A stretch of DNA of 64,000 bases from Pseudomonas sp. WN033 (lineage in GTDB: Bacteria > Pseudomonadota > Gammaproteobacteria > Pseudomonadales > Pseudomonadaceae): contig NSKG01000002.1 in assembly GCA_002287035.1 (NCBI GenBank), forward strand, positions 248,001 to 312,000, written 5' to 3'. Position numbers and translations under genes: made by a program. A model generated the notes under the pieces. That model did no database searches. It saw only the letters and a list, made by a program, of their open reading frames with translations, and was not told the DNA's origin. The stretch's first letter is position 1, and each line of letters begins with the position of its first letter. Below are positions 46,389 to 56,172 of the stretch, one piece after another.

Positions 46389-47957
46389 ATGAGCATCACC
46401 CCTTCGACCCCCGTAACTCTCGAAAGCCCCTATACCACCCTGCCCGCGCTGGTCGCGGTGCATGCTCGTGAACGCGCCGAACACCCGGCCCTGATCCAGG
46501 ACGGCCGCCAGGTCAGCTACCGGGTACTGAATCAGACCGTTGATCAGGTCGCAGCGGCGCTGCAACGTGATGGTTTGAAACCCGGCGACAGCATCGCCAT
46601 CTGCGCCAACAACTCGATTGCTTATGCCAGCCTGTTCATTGGCGCTCTGCGTGCCGGCGTGGTGGTAGCTCCGCTGGCTCCCTCGTCCACTGCCGACAGT
46701 CTGCTGACCATGATTGCCGACTCCGGAGCCCAGTTGGTCTTCGTTGATCAGGCCGTGGACCAGGCGATTGAATCAGTCAAGGGCAGACTGCACGCTACCT
46801 TGCTCAGTCTGGACGACAGCCGTGCGCAGCAGGGCTTTAGCCAGTGGCTGTGCGACGCTGTGCCACAGCCAGTGGAGCTGGCTCCGGAGCTGCCGTTCAA
46901 TATCATCTACTCCTCCGGCACCACCGGCGAACCCAAGGGCATTGTCCAGTCCCACGGCATGCGCTGGTCGCATATTCAGCGGGGAATCGCGTTCGGCTAT
47001 GGCCCCGAGTGCGTCACCCTGATTTCCACGCCGCTGTACTCCAATACCACCCTGGTATCCTTCCTGCCAACGCTGGGGTTGGGCGGCACACTGGTGCTGA
47101 TGGCTAAGTTCGATGCCGGCAAGTACCTGACCCTGGCCGCCGAATACCGGGTTACCCACACCATGCTGGTACCCGTGCAATATCAGCGAATCATGGCCCG
47201 CGACGACTTCGACCAGTACGATCTTTCCAGCTTCCAGGTCAAGTTCAGCACCAGCGCCCCCTTTCATGCCGAGCTCAAGGCCGACATCCTGGCCCGCTGG
47301 CCGGGTGGTCTGGTCGAGTTCTACGGCATGACCGAGGGTGGCGGCTCCTGCATGCTTCCGGCCCATCAGTATCCGGACAAACTTGGTACCGTCGGCAAGC
47401 CGCTGGACGGCCATGACATGCGTGTTATCGACGAAGATGGCCGCGAGTTACCTGCAGGTGAGATCGGTGAGGTGGTCGGCCACTCCCCGGCCATGATGAC
47501 CGGTTACCTCAATAAGCCGGAAAAAACCGCCGAAGCCGAATGGTTCGATAGCACCGGCAAGCGTTTCATCCGCACCGGCGATGTCGGCCGCTTCGATGAA
47601 GAGGGCTTCCTGACCCTGATGGATCGACGCAAAGACATGATCATCAGCGGCGGCTTCAACATCTATCCCAGCGACCTGGAGGCGATATTACGCCAGCATC
47701 CGGCTCTGCTTGAGGCTACCGTCATTGGCGTGCAATCCAGAAGCTGGGGGGAAACCCCGGTCGGCTACGCCGTGCTCAAGAGCAACGCCAGCGACAGCGC
47801 CGATAACATTTTGCAATGGTTCAACCAGCAGGTCGGCAAAACCCAGCGCCTCAACCGCCTGATCCTGACCAGCGAGCTACCGCGCAGCGCCATCGGCAAG
47901 GTACTCAAACGCGAACTGCGTGACGCGTTCCAGGCCGAATTCGGCGAACTGGACTGA
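46389..47957 (+). CDS. AMP-binding acyl-CoA ligase
   Basis: A 522-residue ANL enzyme with YSSGTTGEPKGI, FYGMTEGGG, TGDVGRFDEEGF, DRRKDMIISGGFNIYPSDLE and the C-terminal catalytic lysine in SAIGKVLKREL. It is unlike the 561-residue synthetase at 37324-39009 in its C-terminal motifs and closer to medium-chain or aromatic acid CoA ligases. The substrate is not predictable. The ATG at 46389 has CGGAAG upstream; a GTG five codons earlier is possible. It separates the hybrid kinase from fabA. Confidence 0.85.
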   Translation: MSITPSTPVTLESPYTTLPALVAVHARERAEHPALIQDGRQVSYRVLNQTVDQVAAALQRDGLKPGDSIAICANNSIAYASLFIGALRAGVVVAPLAPSSTADSLLTMIADSGAQLVFVDQAVDQAIESVKGRLHATLLSLDDSRAQQGFSQWLCDAVPQPVELAPELPFNIIYSSGTTGEPKGIVQSHGMRWSHIQRGIAFGYGPECVTLISTPLYSNTTLVSFLPTLGLGGTLVLMAKFDAGKYLTLAAEYRVTHTMLVPVQYQRIMARDDFDQYDLSSFQVKFSTSAPFHAELKADILARWPGGLVEFYGMTEGGGSCMLPAHQYPDKLGTVGKPLDGHDMRVIDEDGRELPAGEIGEVVGHSPAMMTGYLNKPEKTAEAEWFDSTGKRFIRTGDVGRFDEEGFLTLMDRRKDMIISGGFNIYPSDLEAILRQHPALLEATVIGVQSRSWGETPVGYAVLKSNASDSADNILQWFNQQVGKTQRLNRLILTSELPRSAIGKVLKRELRDAFQAEFGELD

Positions 47958-48176
47958 CCCACACCCCCACAAATACGGCCGAGGTACGGAAACTTTTGTC
48001 CTCGGCCGCCTTCGCAGGTATCCTCATCGCGTTCAGCGCATTGCATAGAGCAGTGCCTTAGCGGTGTGACTTTCGCCGAAGCCAATCAGTCTGAAGATAC
48101 GCTGACGGCATTTGTGATCCAGTCGTAATGCCGAAACATAACACCCCGATACTGCCGGGGATGAGCAGGAGCCTCT

Positions 48177-48692
48177 ATGTCAAAACAAAATGCGTACAGC
48201 CGGGAAGAACTGCTGGCATGCAGCCGCGGTGAAATGTTCGGCCCCGGAAACGCACAATTGCCAGCCCCCAACATGCTGATGATCGACCGCATCACTCACA
48301 TCAGCGATACCGGTGGTCGCTTCGGCAAAGGCGAGATTGTTGCCGAATTGGATATCAACCCCGATTTGTGGTTCTTTGGCTGTCACTTTGAGGGTGACCC
48401 GGTAATGCCCGGATGCCTGGGCCTCGATGCCATGTGGCAACTGGTTGGTTTCCATCTCGGCTGGCTGGGCTATGAGGGCCGCGGCCGCGCGCTGGGCTCT
48501 GGCGAGGTCAAATTTTTCGGCCAGGTGTTGCCGACCGCCAAGAAAGTCACCTACACCATTCATATCAAGCGCACCATCAACCGCTCGCTGACTCTCGGCA
48601 TTGCCGATGGCAGCCTGGCCGTTGATGGCCGCGAGATCTACACCGCCGAAGGGCTGCGGGTAGGTCTGTTCACTTCTACCGATAGCTTCTGA
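48177..48692 (+). CDS. fabA: 3-hydroxydecanoyl-ACP dehydratase/isomerase
   Basis: Introduces the cis double bond of anaerobic unsaturated fatty acid synthesis. The catalytic His70 ([11 protein letters not shown]) and Asp84 (CLGLDAMWQ) are at their standard positions; 171 residues. AGGAG precedes the ATG. The 219 bp upstream hold no other gene; I could not identify a convincing DesT/FabR palindrome there. Confidence 0.98.
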   Translation: MSKQNAYSREELLACSRGEMFGPGNAQLPAPNMLMIDRITHISDTGGRFGKGEIVAELDINPDLWFFGCHFEGDPVMPGCLGLDAMWQLVGFHLGWLGYEGRGRALGSGEVKFFGQVLPTAKKVTYTIHIKRTINRSLTLGIADGSLAVDGREIYTAEGLRVGLFTSTDSF

Positions 48693-48703
48693 GGATTATC
48701 ACC

Positions 48704-49921
48704 ATGCGTCGCGTCGTGATTACCGGCATGGGCATTGTCTCCTGCCTGGGCCAGGATCTGGAAACCGTTGCCACCAGCCTCAAGGCCGGCAAACCGGGCA
48801 TCCGCTACAACCCCTCATACGCCGAAATGGGCCTGCGCAGCCAGGTTTCCGGCAGTGTAGATATCGACCTGGATGCAGCAATTGACCGCAAGATCAAACG
48901 CTTCATGGGCGATGCAGCTGCCTTTGCCTACCTGTCAATGGAACAGGCCATTGCTGATGCAGGCCTCAGTGAAGAGCAGGTCAGCAATGTTCGTACTGGT
49001 CTGGTTGCCGGTAGCGGCGGCGCCTCAACCCTGAACCAGATGGAGTCGGTCGACCTTCTGCGCGAAAAAGGCGTCAAGAAGATCGGGCCATACCGCGTAC
49101 CACGGACCATGGGCAGCACCGTTTCCGCCTGCCTGGCTACCCCGTTCAAGATCAAGGGTGTCAACTACTCGATCTCCTCGGCCTGTGCCACCAGCGCTCA
49201 CTGTATCGGCCATGCCGCCGAACTGATCCAGATGGGCAAGCAGGATGTGGTCTTCGCCGGGGGCGGTGAAGAGGAGCATTGGTCACAGTCGATGCTGTTC
49301 GATGCCATGGGCGCCCTCTCAACCCAGTACAACGACACTCCGGAAAAAGCCTCCCGCGCCTACGACGCCAAGCGTGACGGTTTCGTCATCGCCGGTGGCG
49401 GCGGCATGGTAGTGGTCGAAGAGCTGGAACATGCCCTGGCCCGTGGCGCCAAGATCTATGCCGAAATCGTCGGCTATGGCGCTACCTCTGATGGCTACGA
49501 CATGGTCGCCCCCAGCGGCGAAGGTGCCGTACGCTGCATGCAGCAGGCCCTGGCTACCGTCGAGGGCAGCATCGACTACCTCAACACCCATGGCACCTCA
49601 ACTCCGGTTGGCGACGTCGCCGAACTGAAAGCGATCCGTGAAGTGTTCGGTGACAAAGCGCCGAAGATCAGTTCGACCAAGAGCTTGTCCGGCCACTCAC
49701 TGGGCGCAGCCGGGGTACAGGAAGCGATCTACTGCATGCTGATGATGCGCGACAACTTCCTTGCCGCTTCGGCCAATATCGAAGAGCTGGATGAGAACGC
49801 CGGTGATCTGCCGATCCTGCGCGAGCGTCTGGACACTGCCGCCAATCTGGTCATGTCCAACAGCTTCGGCTTTGGTGGCACCAACGCCACCCTGATCCTC
49901 AAACGCTGGGCCAACGCCTGA
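48704..49921 (+). CDS. fabB: 3-oxoacyl-ACP synthase I
   Basis: Elongates the cis-3-decenoyl-ACP produced by FabA. The Cys-His-His triad is visible in SSACATS (about C161), [10 protein letters not shown] and [12 protein letters not shown]. It has 405 residues. It lies 11 bp after fabA, the conserved fabAB operon, and is followed by a strong terminator. Confidence 0.98.
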   Translation: MRRVVITGMGIVSCLGQDLETVATSLKAGKPGIRYNPSYAEMGLRSQVSGSVDIDLDAAIDRKIKRFMGDAAAFAYLSMEQAIADAGLSEEQVSNVRTGLVAGSGGASTLNQMESVDLLREKGVKKIGPYRVPRTMGSTVSACLATPFKIKGVNYSISSACATSAHCIGHAAELIQMGKQDVVFAGGGEEEHWSQSMLFDAMGALSTQYNDTPEKASRAYDAKRDGFVIAGGGGMVVVEELEHALARGAKIYAEIVGYGATSDGYDMVAPSGEGAVRCMQQALATVEGSIDYLNTHGTSTPVGDVAELKAIREVFGDKAPKISSTKSLSGHSLGAAGVQEAIYCMLMMRDNFLAASANIEELDENAGDLPILRERLDTAANLVMSNSFGFGGTNATLILKRWANA

Positions 49922-49941
49922 GTTGAATCCGCCTTGAGCAC

Positions 49942-49975
49942 AACGGGCCTCCCCTAACGGGCAGGCCCGTTTTTT
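49942..49975 (+). terminator. Rho-independent terminator of fabAB
   Basis: Stem AACGGGCCT (49942-49950) with AGGCCCGTT (49963-49971), 12-nt loop, followed by a run of T (49970-49975). Located 20 bp after the fabB stop. Confidence 0.88.
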
Positions 49976-50124
49976 ATGCCAGCCACGCACCAACTGCGCG
50001 CACATATCTACAGTAATGGGCGCCAATGGCGCTTTTTCCTGCTGTCTGCCCCTCATACCGCCGCCTTATAATGGCATCTTGCTTGCAATATGCCAGATAA
50101 ACGCACACCGACAAGGGGCCGATC

Positions 50125-51552
50125 TTGAGTCTGTTCAACCGTTCGCGCTATCGACAACAAACCAGCAACGACCTGGAACGCCTGCTCTCGCACCTGGATC
50201 TGAGCGTCGACATCAGTAGTCAGGGGCAGCGGCTACCCGGACTGCCCGATTTCGTCCGCAATCTGCAGCAACGCATCAGTAGCAGCCTGACTGCGGCAGT
50301 AGGTATTGCAGCGCACGCACCGGAACTGGCCAGCATTGCCGAAGACACTGCCAGCCACGGCGAGCAACTGGCACAGTCCTCGGAGTTGATCGCCAGCGCC
50401 ATCGAGCAAATCAGCATGACCCTCGAGGCCGAGCTGGTCCCCGGCGCGACCCAGGTCGCCAGTCTCGGCAGTGACGTCAACGCCCGCCTGCAGCAGTGCC
50501 GCAGCGACAGCCATCAGTTGCTTGGCCAGGTCGAGACCATAGAATCGGCCGAGACCCAGTTGGCCGGAGAAATTCAGCGCCTGGGCCAACAACTGGATGA
50601 GGTCACCCAGGTCATCGGCATGATTGCCAGCATTTCCCAGCAGACCAACCTGCTGGCCCTGAATGCTGCGATCGAAGCTGCCCGCGCCGGCGAGCATGGT
50701 CGCGGTTTTGCCGTGGTCGCCGACGAAGTACGCCGACTGGCCGGACATACCACCGAAGCCACCGACCAGGTCAACCAGATCATCGAAGCTTTCCGTGCCG
50801 GCATGCAGCATTTGAATGACGCTGGCCAGAGCATGCATCAGGCAATCGCCGAAGGGCGCGAAGGTATTCAGAACATGGACCAGCGCCTGAGCGAAGCCAG
50901 TCAGGACATGACACAACTCGATCAACGCATGGCTGGCATGGCCAGCGGTACCGAGCAGATCGGCGCAGCGGTACGCTCGGTCAGCCAGGACGTACAGAGC
51001 ATTGCCGATGTCGCCGGACAGTTGCTTGGCAAGGCCACCCAGGTCAAACGCCACAGCGCCGCCGTACGCGAAGAAGGCGACCACCTGCTGGAGGGCCTGG
51101 GCGGGTTCCAGCTCGACCTGCATCAGCAGGTTTGTCAGCGGATCACCGAACTGGCCAGCGAGCAGGTGTTCTGCGGCCCACCAGCCCAGGCTGAACAGCG
51201 CCTGCGAAGCTTTATCGCCAGTGATCCACGCTTCGAACTGCTTTATCTGGTTGGAGCTGACGGAATCCAGGTCAGCGAGAACATTCCGGCCGATGACCTC
51301 AAGGCCTCGACCAAAGGCAGCATGCGCGGCAAGAACTGGTCCGACCGCCCCTGGTTCCGGGCGGTCAAGGACAATCTCCAGCCGCATATCAGCCCGGTCT
51401 ACCGCTCCTCCGCTACCGACGCCTACTGCTTCACCCTGTCGGCACCGGTCTTTGACCAGAACGGCCAACTGCGTCATGTGCTGGGGGCAGACGTACGCCT
51501 GAACAGTCTGCTCGAGCGTATCGGCAGCCCGCGCCGGGTAGCGGCCAGTTGA
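50125..51552 (+). CDS. Cytoplasmic chemoreceptor with C-terminal Cache/PDC-like domain
   Basis: A 475-residue methyl-accepting protein. The signalling hairpin tip is conserved ([20 protein letters not shown], about 170-190; [15 protein letters not shown]). I find no hydrophobic segment long enough to span a membrane. After the coiled coil, residues 350-470 resemble a PDC/Cache sensor ([37 protein letters not shown]-like VLGADVRL), placed C-terminal and apparently cytosolic. A chemoreceptor directly after fabAB is also found in P. aeruginosa, as I recall. TTG start with AAGGGG upstream. Confidence 0.85.
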   Translation: MSLFNRSRYRQQTSNDLERLLSHLDLSVDISSQGQRLPGLPDFVRNLQQRISSSLTAAVGIAAHAPELASIAEDTASHGEQLAQSSELIASAIEQISMTLEAELVPGATQVASLGSDVNARLQQCRSDSHQLLGQVETIESAETQLAGEIQRLGQQLDEVTQVIGMIASISQQTNLLALNAAIEAARAGEHGRGFAVVADEVRRLAGHTTEATDQVNQIIEAFRAGMQHLNDAGQSMHQAIAEGREGIQNMDQRLSEASQDMTQLDQRMAGMASGTEQIGAAVRSVSQDVQSIADVAGQLLGKATQVKRHSAAVREEGDHLLEGLGGFQLDLHQQVCQRITELASEQVFCGPPAQAEQRLRSFIASDPRFELLYLVGADGIQVSENIPADDLKASTKGSMRGKNWSDRPWFRAVKDNLQPHISPVYRSSATDAYCFTLSAPVFDQNGQLRHVLGADVRLNSLLERIGSPRRVAAS

Positions 51553-52740
51553 TCAGCCCATTCCGTACTGCACTCCACCAGCCCGGCGCGCCTGCCGGGC
51601 CATGAGCACGACCAGTAGCGCACAACCTGTCATCACCAACGCCATAGGCACCGCAGTGCCGTCATGCAGCACCCCAATCAGCGCCGAGGTAATCCCGGCG
51701 ATGACAAACTGCATGGTGCCCATCAGCGCCGAAGCCAGCCCGGCCTGATGGCCCTGCCCGGCCATGGCGCAGGCTGAGGCGTTGGGTAGTACCAGAGCCA
51801 CCACCGAGACCGCAAAGAACAGCGGCAGCATCAGCGGCCACAACGACTCCGGCTGCAAGAAAGTAGTGACCAATAGCCACAGACAGCACAGCAGAAATAC
51901 CAGCGTGGTGCGCTGCAGCAGCTTGACTGGCGGACGCCGACGCAGAAGCCGGCTATTGAACTGGGCAAACAGGATAAAACCGGCGGCGTTGATCGCGAAG
52001 AACCAGCCAAAATGCTCGGCCGGAATGCCGTACAACTTGATGATTACGAACGGCGAGCCAGCGATATAGACAAACATGCCGGCCATGGCCAGCCCACCGG
52101 TCAAAGCATGGAACATGAACACCGGCTCACACAAAAGACGCAGGTAGCGGCCCAGTGCACCAGATAAAGCCGGGCGTTCCTGGGTTTGCGGCAGGGTTTC
52201 CTGCAGCCAGATAAACACCGCCACAGCGGCCAGACAGGCGAACAGCGTCAGAAAATAGAAAATCAGTGGCCAGCCACCCAGCTTGAGCATCCCGCCACCC
52301 AGCAACGGTGCCAGGATCGGCGCTACCCCCATTACCAGCATCAACTGGGAAAAGGCCCTGGCAGCCTCTATCGGCTTGCACAGATCACGCACTACCGCCC
52401 GGGTTACTACCATCCCGGCGCAACCACCGAGCGCCTGGGCAAAACGTGCCGCCAGCAGCCATTCCAGGGTCGGCGCCAGGGCGCAGGCCAGCGATGCCAA
52501 AGCGAACAGGGCAATACCGAACAACAGCGGTTTGCGTCGGCCATAGCGGTCGGCAATCGGTCCATAGAACAACTGTCCCGAAGCCAGACCGATGAAGTAT
52601 GCCGACATGCTGAGCTGAATATGCTCGATATCGGTGGCATACGAGGCCGCCATGGCCGGAAATGCCGGGAGATAGAGGTCGATGGCCAGTGGGCCGAAAG
52701 CGCTCAGGCCACCCAGAATGAGCAGAATCTTTAAAGGCAT
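51553..52740 (-). CDS. Bcr/CflA-type multidrug MFS exporter
   Basis: A 395-residue, twelve-helix transporter of the DHA1 group. Markers are the early FGPLAIDLYLPAFP motif, loop motif A GPIADRYGRRKP, and MVVTRAVVRDL (motif C region nearby). Homologues export bicyclomycin, sulfonamides or chloramphenicol. It ends exactly where the chemoreceptor ends, with no terminator between. A 29-nt perfect palindrome lies about 75 bp upstream of its start. Confidence 0.87.
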   Translation of the reverse strand: MPLKILLILGGLSAFGPLAIDLYLPAFPAMAASYATDIEHIQLSMSAYFIGLASGQLFYGPIADRYGRRKPLLFGIALFALASLACALAPTLEWLLAARFAQALGGCAGMVVTRAVVRDLCKPIEAARAFSQLMLVMGVAPILAPLLGGGMLKLGGWPLIFYFLTLFACLAAVAVFIWLQETLPQTQERPALSGALGRYLRLLCEPVFMFHALTGGLAMAGMFVYIAGSPFVIIKLYGIPAEHFGWFFAINAAGFILFAQFNSRLLRRRPPVKLLQRTTLVFLLCCLWLLVTTFLQPESLWPLMLPLFFAVSVVALVLPNASACAMAGQGHQAGLASALMGTMQFVIAGITSALIGVLHDGTAVPMALVMTGCALLVVLMARQARRAGGVQYGMG

Positions 52741-52815
52741 GGAATATCCGGAAACAGAAGGACGAACGGCTGACCGTTCAGTCAGAGCCCTACATCATGC
52801 CAGAACAGCTGTGCG

Positions 52816-52844
52816 AATGCTGGCAACAGACTGTTGCCAGCATT
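52816..52844. repeat. 29-nt perfect palindrome between two transporter genes
   Basis: AATGCTGGCAACAG (52816-52829) and CTGTTGCCAGCATT (52831-52844) mirror each other around one A. It lies between the stop of the NSS transporter and the start of the Bcr-type exporter, both on the minus strand. There is no U-tract on the minus strand, so it could be an operator for the exporter, an mRNA-stabilising hairpin or a Rho-associated 3' structure. Confidence 0.6.
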
Positions 52845-52878
52845 TCACCTGCTCCTAAAACCTTCTCCCTAGAGCGGC

Positions 52879-54312
52879 TCAACGCCGGATCATGAAAGTC
52901 CGGCCTGCGGTAAAGGCCCCAATGATCAGCACTGCACCGATGGCTGGCATCCAATATCCCTCGACTTGCGGGATGGTACGCAGGAAGACGAAGGCCACCG
53001 CAGTAGGAGCGACGAAGCGCACCAGGAACTGCCAGACAGAAAACCAACGATCATTGGTCGCCATTTGCCGGATCACGTCCTCACGGGTCAGCGCCCAACC
53101 TGCAAATAGCGCAATCAGCAATCCACCCAGAGGCATGAGGATGTTGGTAATGAACTCCAAGACATCGAAGGGTGAGCGCCCGAACCACTGGTGAGTAATA
53201 GTGCCCTCGGACCAGACATTGAAGCTGAACACGGTCAGCAACCCCAGCGCCCAGCAACCACCGACCATGATCGCTACGGCCACCGGACGGCTCAGGTCGA
53301 AACGCTCAAGCAGCCAGGCCGCCACCGGCTCAACCAACGATATCGCTGAGGTAAGCGCCGCGCCAATCACCAAAATGAAGAACACCCCACCAAGGATCGA
53401 ACCGCCCGGCAGATCGGCAAAGGCTATCGGCAACGTTACGAACATCAGCCCCGGCCCTTGCCCCGCCTCCATACCGCTGCCAAACACCAGCGAAAAAATC
53501 GCCACCCCGGCCATCAGGGCAATCAGCGTATCGACAACCGCAATCGAGACGGCAGTACGCGTAAGAGAAGCTTCGCTGGACATATAAGCGCCATAGGCCA
53601 TGATCGCACCCATGCCCAGGCTGAGGGTGAAGAACGACTGCCCCATCGCCTGCAGCCAGCCCTCCAGGCTCAGATCATTGAGGTTGAAGGTAAACAGAAA
53701 GCGCATGGCCGCAGCGGCATCCCCAACCACCACACCATAGACCAGCACAATCATCAGGATCACGAACAAGGCTGGCATCATGATCCGCAACCCACCTTCG
53801 ATCCCCTTGTGAATCCCCATGGCAACAATCAAGCCGGAAGCGCCAATGAACAGGGTATGGTAAAGCAGCAGACGTTCTGGCGAAGCCAGCAAGGCGCCGA
53901 AGGAGGCACCTATGGTTTCGGCATCAGCGCCGGCCAGAGCCCCGGAAAACAGCAACCCGGTGTAATGGATCGCCCAACCAGCGATAACTGAATAGAAACT
54001 CAGGATCACGAAGGCCGCACCCGCCCCCATCCAGCCGATCACCTGCCAGGCCGAACTGGTGCCGTGACTTTCCGTCAGGTATTTCATCCCCATGATCGGA
54101 CTACGGCGGCTGGAGCGCCCGAGCAGGGTCTCCGCGATCAGAATCGGAATTCCCACCACCGCGATGGTCAAGGCATAGACCAGAATAAAGGCGCCGCCGC
54201 CGTTCTCACCCGTCAGATAAGGGAAGCGCCACAGATTACCTAACCCGACCGCAGAGCCCACAGCGGCCAACAGAAAGGTTCCCTTGTGAGTCCAGATATT
54301 TTTTCCACTCAT
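52879..54312 (-). CDS. Sodium-dependent transporter, NSS (SNF) family
   Basis: A 477-residue symporter of the neurotransmitter:sodium symporter fold. TM1 contains the sodium/substrate motif LAAVGSAVGLGNLWRFPY, followed by FILVYALTIAVVGIPILIAE. Bacterial members such as LeuT, MhsT and TnaT carry amino acids. The substrate here is not evident. GGGGAG lies 8 nt before the ATG. The promoter must lie in the short gap to the divergent ABC transporter gene. Confidence 0.92.
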   Translation of the reverse strand: MSGKNIWTHKGTFLLAAVGSAVGLGNLWRFPYLTGENGGGAFILVYALTIAVVGIPILIAETLLGRSSRRSPIMGMKYLTESHGTSSAWQVIGWMGAGAAFVILSFYSVIAGWAIHYTGLLFSGALAGADAETIGASFGALLASPERLLLYHTLFIGASGLIVAMGIHKGIEGGLRIMMPALFVILMIVLVYGVVVGDAAAAMRFLFTFNLNDLSLEGWLQAMGQSFFTLSLGMGAIMAYGAYMSSEASLTRTAVSIAVVDTLIALMAGVAIFSLVFGSGMEAGQGPGLMFVTLPIAFADLPGGSILGGVFFILVIGAALTSAISLVEPVAAWLLERFDLSRPVAVAIMVGGCWALGLLTVFSFNVWSEGTITHQWFGRSPFDVLEFITNILMPLGGLLIALFAGWALTREDVIRQMATNDRWFSVWQFLVRFVAPTAVAFVFLRTIPQVEGYWMPAIGAVLIIGAFTAGRTFMIRR

Positions 54313-54396
54313 TGCAGCGACTCCCCGTTGGAAGTGCGTGGGTTGCTTCGTTATTCAGGTTAGCATAGGGATCACAATTGGCTTTGCTGAGGCGTT

Positions 54397-56172
54397 ATGA
54401 GCCGGATTTCCCAGCGTTACAGGCATGTACTCGACTTTGCCCGGCGCTTCGTTATGCCCTATCGCTGGTGGGTGCTTGGCGCCCTGACAGCACTGATTTT
54501 TACTGCCGCCGTTACCCTGTCCTTGGGACAAGGGCTGCGTCTGCTGGTCGACCAGGGATTTGCTACAGGTTCGGCGCAGCAGTTGAATCAGTCGGTAGCG
54601 CTGTTCGGGCTGCTGGTGGTCGCGCTGGCGATCGGCACCTTCGCTCGCTTCTATCTGGTGTCCTGGATTGGCGAACGGGTGGTCGCCGATATCCGCTGCC
54701 AGGTGTTCGATCACCTGATTGAGCTGCATCCGGGCTTTTTCGAAAGCAATCGCGGCCTGGAAATCCAGTCGCGACTGACCGCCGACACCACGGTGCTGCA
54801 ATCGGTAATCGGCTCTACGGTATCGATTGCTCTGCGCAACGCGCTGATGCTGATCGGTGGCGTGATTCTGCTGTTCGTCACCAACCCCAAACTCACCAGC
54901 ATAGTGATGACCGCCATTCCGCTGGTGATTGCCCCGATTTTGTTCTTTGGCCGTCGGGTGCGGCGCCTGTCCCGGCTCAGCCAGGACCGGGTCGCGGATG
55001 TCGGTGCCTACGTTGGCGAAATACTCGGCCAGATCAAGACCGTCCAGGCCTACAACCACCAGTCTGCCGATAAAACCCGGTTCGCCCAGGTTAGCGAACA
55101 GGCCTTCCAGGTCGCCCGCCAGCGGATTGCCCAACGAGCCTGGCTGACCTTTGCCGTGATCACCCTGGTTCTGGGCGCGATTGGGGTCATGCTCTGGGTT
55201 GGTGGTATGGATGTGATTCAGGGCCGCATCAGCGGCGGTGAACTGGCAGCCTTCGTGTTCTACAGCCTGATCGTTGGGGTTTCTGCTGGTGCCCTGAGTG
55301 AAGTCATTGGTGAGTTGCAGCGCGCTGCCGGCGCCACCAGCAGAATCCTCGAACTGCTGGCCAGCCAACGGGAAATCGGCCCGCCAGCCCATGACCTTGA
55401 GCACCTGCCACAACCACCCAGTGGCCGAATCAGTTTTGAACAGGTGAGTTTCGCCTACCCGTCCCGGCCTCAGCGCCAGGTCATCAACCAGTTCACTCTG
55501 AGCGTCAGTCCGGGTGAGACCCTGGCTCTGGTTGGCCCTTCCGGAGCCGGCAAGTCAACGCTGTTCGACCTGCTGCTGCGCTTCTTCGACCCCAGCAGTG
55601 GCTGCATTCGGATTGACGGCATCGACATCCGCCAACTTGATCCCGATGAGCTGCGCAGCTGCTTCGCACTGGTATCGCAAAACCCTGCCCTGTTCTATGG
55701 CAGCGTGGCTGACAACATCCGTTACGGTCGGCCACAGGCGAGCCAGCAAGAGGTCGAAGCCGCCGCCCGGGCCGCCCACGCCGAAGAGTTCATTCAGACC
55801 TTGCCGCAAGGCTATGAGACTCATCTGGGCGATGCCGGGTTGGGGCTTTCGGGCGGTCAGAAGCAGCGCCTGGCGATCGCCCGGGCGCTGCTGCTCGACG
55901 CACCAATACTATTGCTCGACGAAGCGACCAGCGCACTGGACGCCCATAGCGAACACCTGATTCAGCAGGCGCTACCCAGGTTGATGCAGGGGCGCACAAC
56001 ACTGGTGATCGCCCACCGGCTGGCCACCATTCAGCATGCCGATCGGATCGCGGTGATCGATCAGGGGAAACTCCAGGCCTTGGGTAGTCATACTGAACTG
56101 GTGGCCAACAACCGCCTGTATGCCCGCCTGGCCGCGTTGCAATTTGGCCAGTCCGAAGCCCAGCCTCAGTGA
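54397..56172 (+). CDS. ABC transporter with fused membrane and ATPase domains (MsbA/LmrA type)
   Basis: A 591-residue half-transporter: six membrane helices (about 20-310) and an ATPase with Walker A GPSGAGKST, signature LSGGQKQR, Walker B ILLLDEATSALD and H-loop IAHRL. It works as a homodimer exporter; similar proteins in Pseudomonas are annotated as lipid or drug exporters. Essential msbA is normally next to lpxK, which is absent here, so this is probably a paralogue. Its end overlaps the convergent sigma-factor gene by 7 bp. Confidence 0.9.
   Translation: MSRISQRYRHVLDFARRFVMPYRWWVLGALTALIFTAAVTLSLGQGLRLLVDQGFATGSAQQLNQSVALFGLLVVALAIGTFARFYLVSWIGERVVADIRCQVFDHLIELHPGFFESNRGLEIQSRLTADTTVLQSVIGSTVSIALRNALMLIGGVILLFVTNPKLTSIVMTAIPLVIAPILFFGRRVRRLSRLSQDRVADVGAYVGEILGQIKTVQAYNHQSADKTRFAQVSEQAFQVARQRIAQRAWLTFAVITLVLGAIGVMLWVGGMDVIQGRISGGELAAFVFYSLIVGVSAGALSEVIGELQRAAGATSRILELLASQREIGPPAHDLEHLPQPPSGRISFEQVSFAYPSRPQRQVINQFTLSVSPGETLALVGPSGAGKSTLFDLLLRFFDPSSGCIRIDGIDIRQLDPDELRSCFALVSQNPALFYGSVADNIRYGRPQASQQEVEAAARAAHAEEFIQTLPQGYETHLGDAGLGLSGGQKQRLAIARALLLDAPILLLDEATSALDAHSEHLIQQALPRLMQGRTTLVIAHRLATIQHADRIAVIDQGKLQALGSHTELVANNRLYARLAALQFGQSEAQPQ

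Noticed and set aside
48000..48176. DesT/FabR-type operator upstream of fabA
   Set aside because: No convincing palindrome of the expected form could be found by eye.
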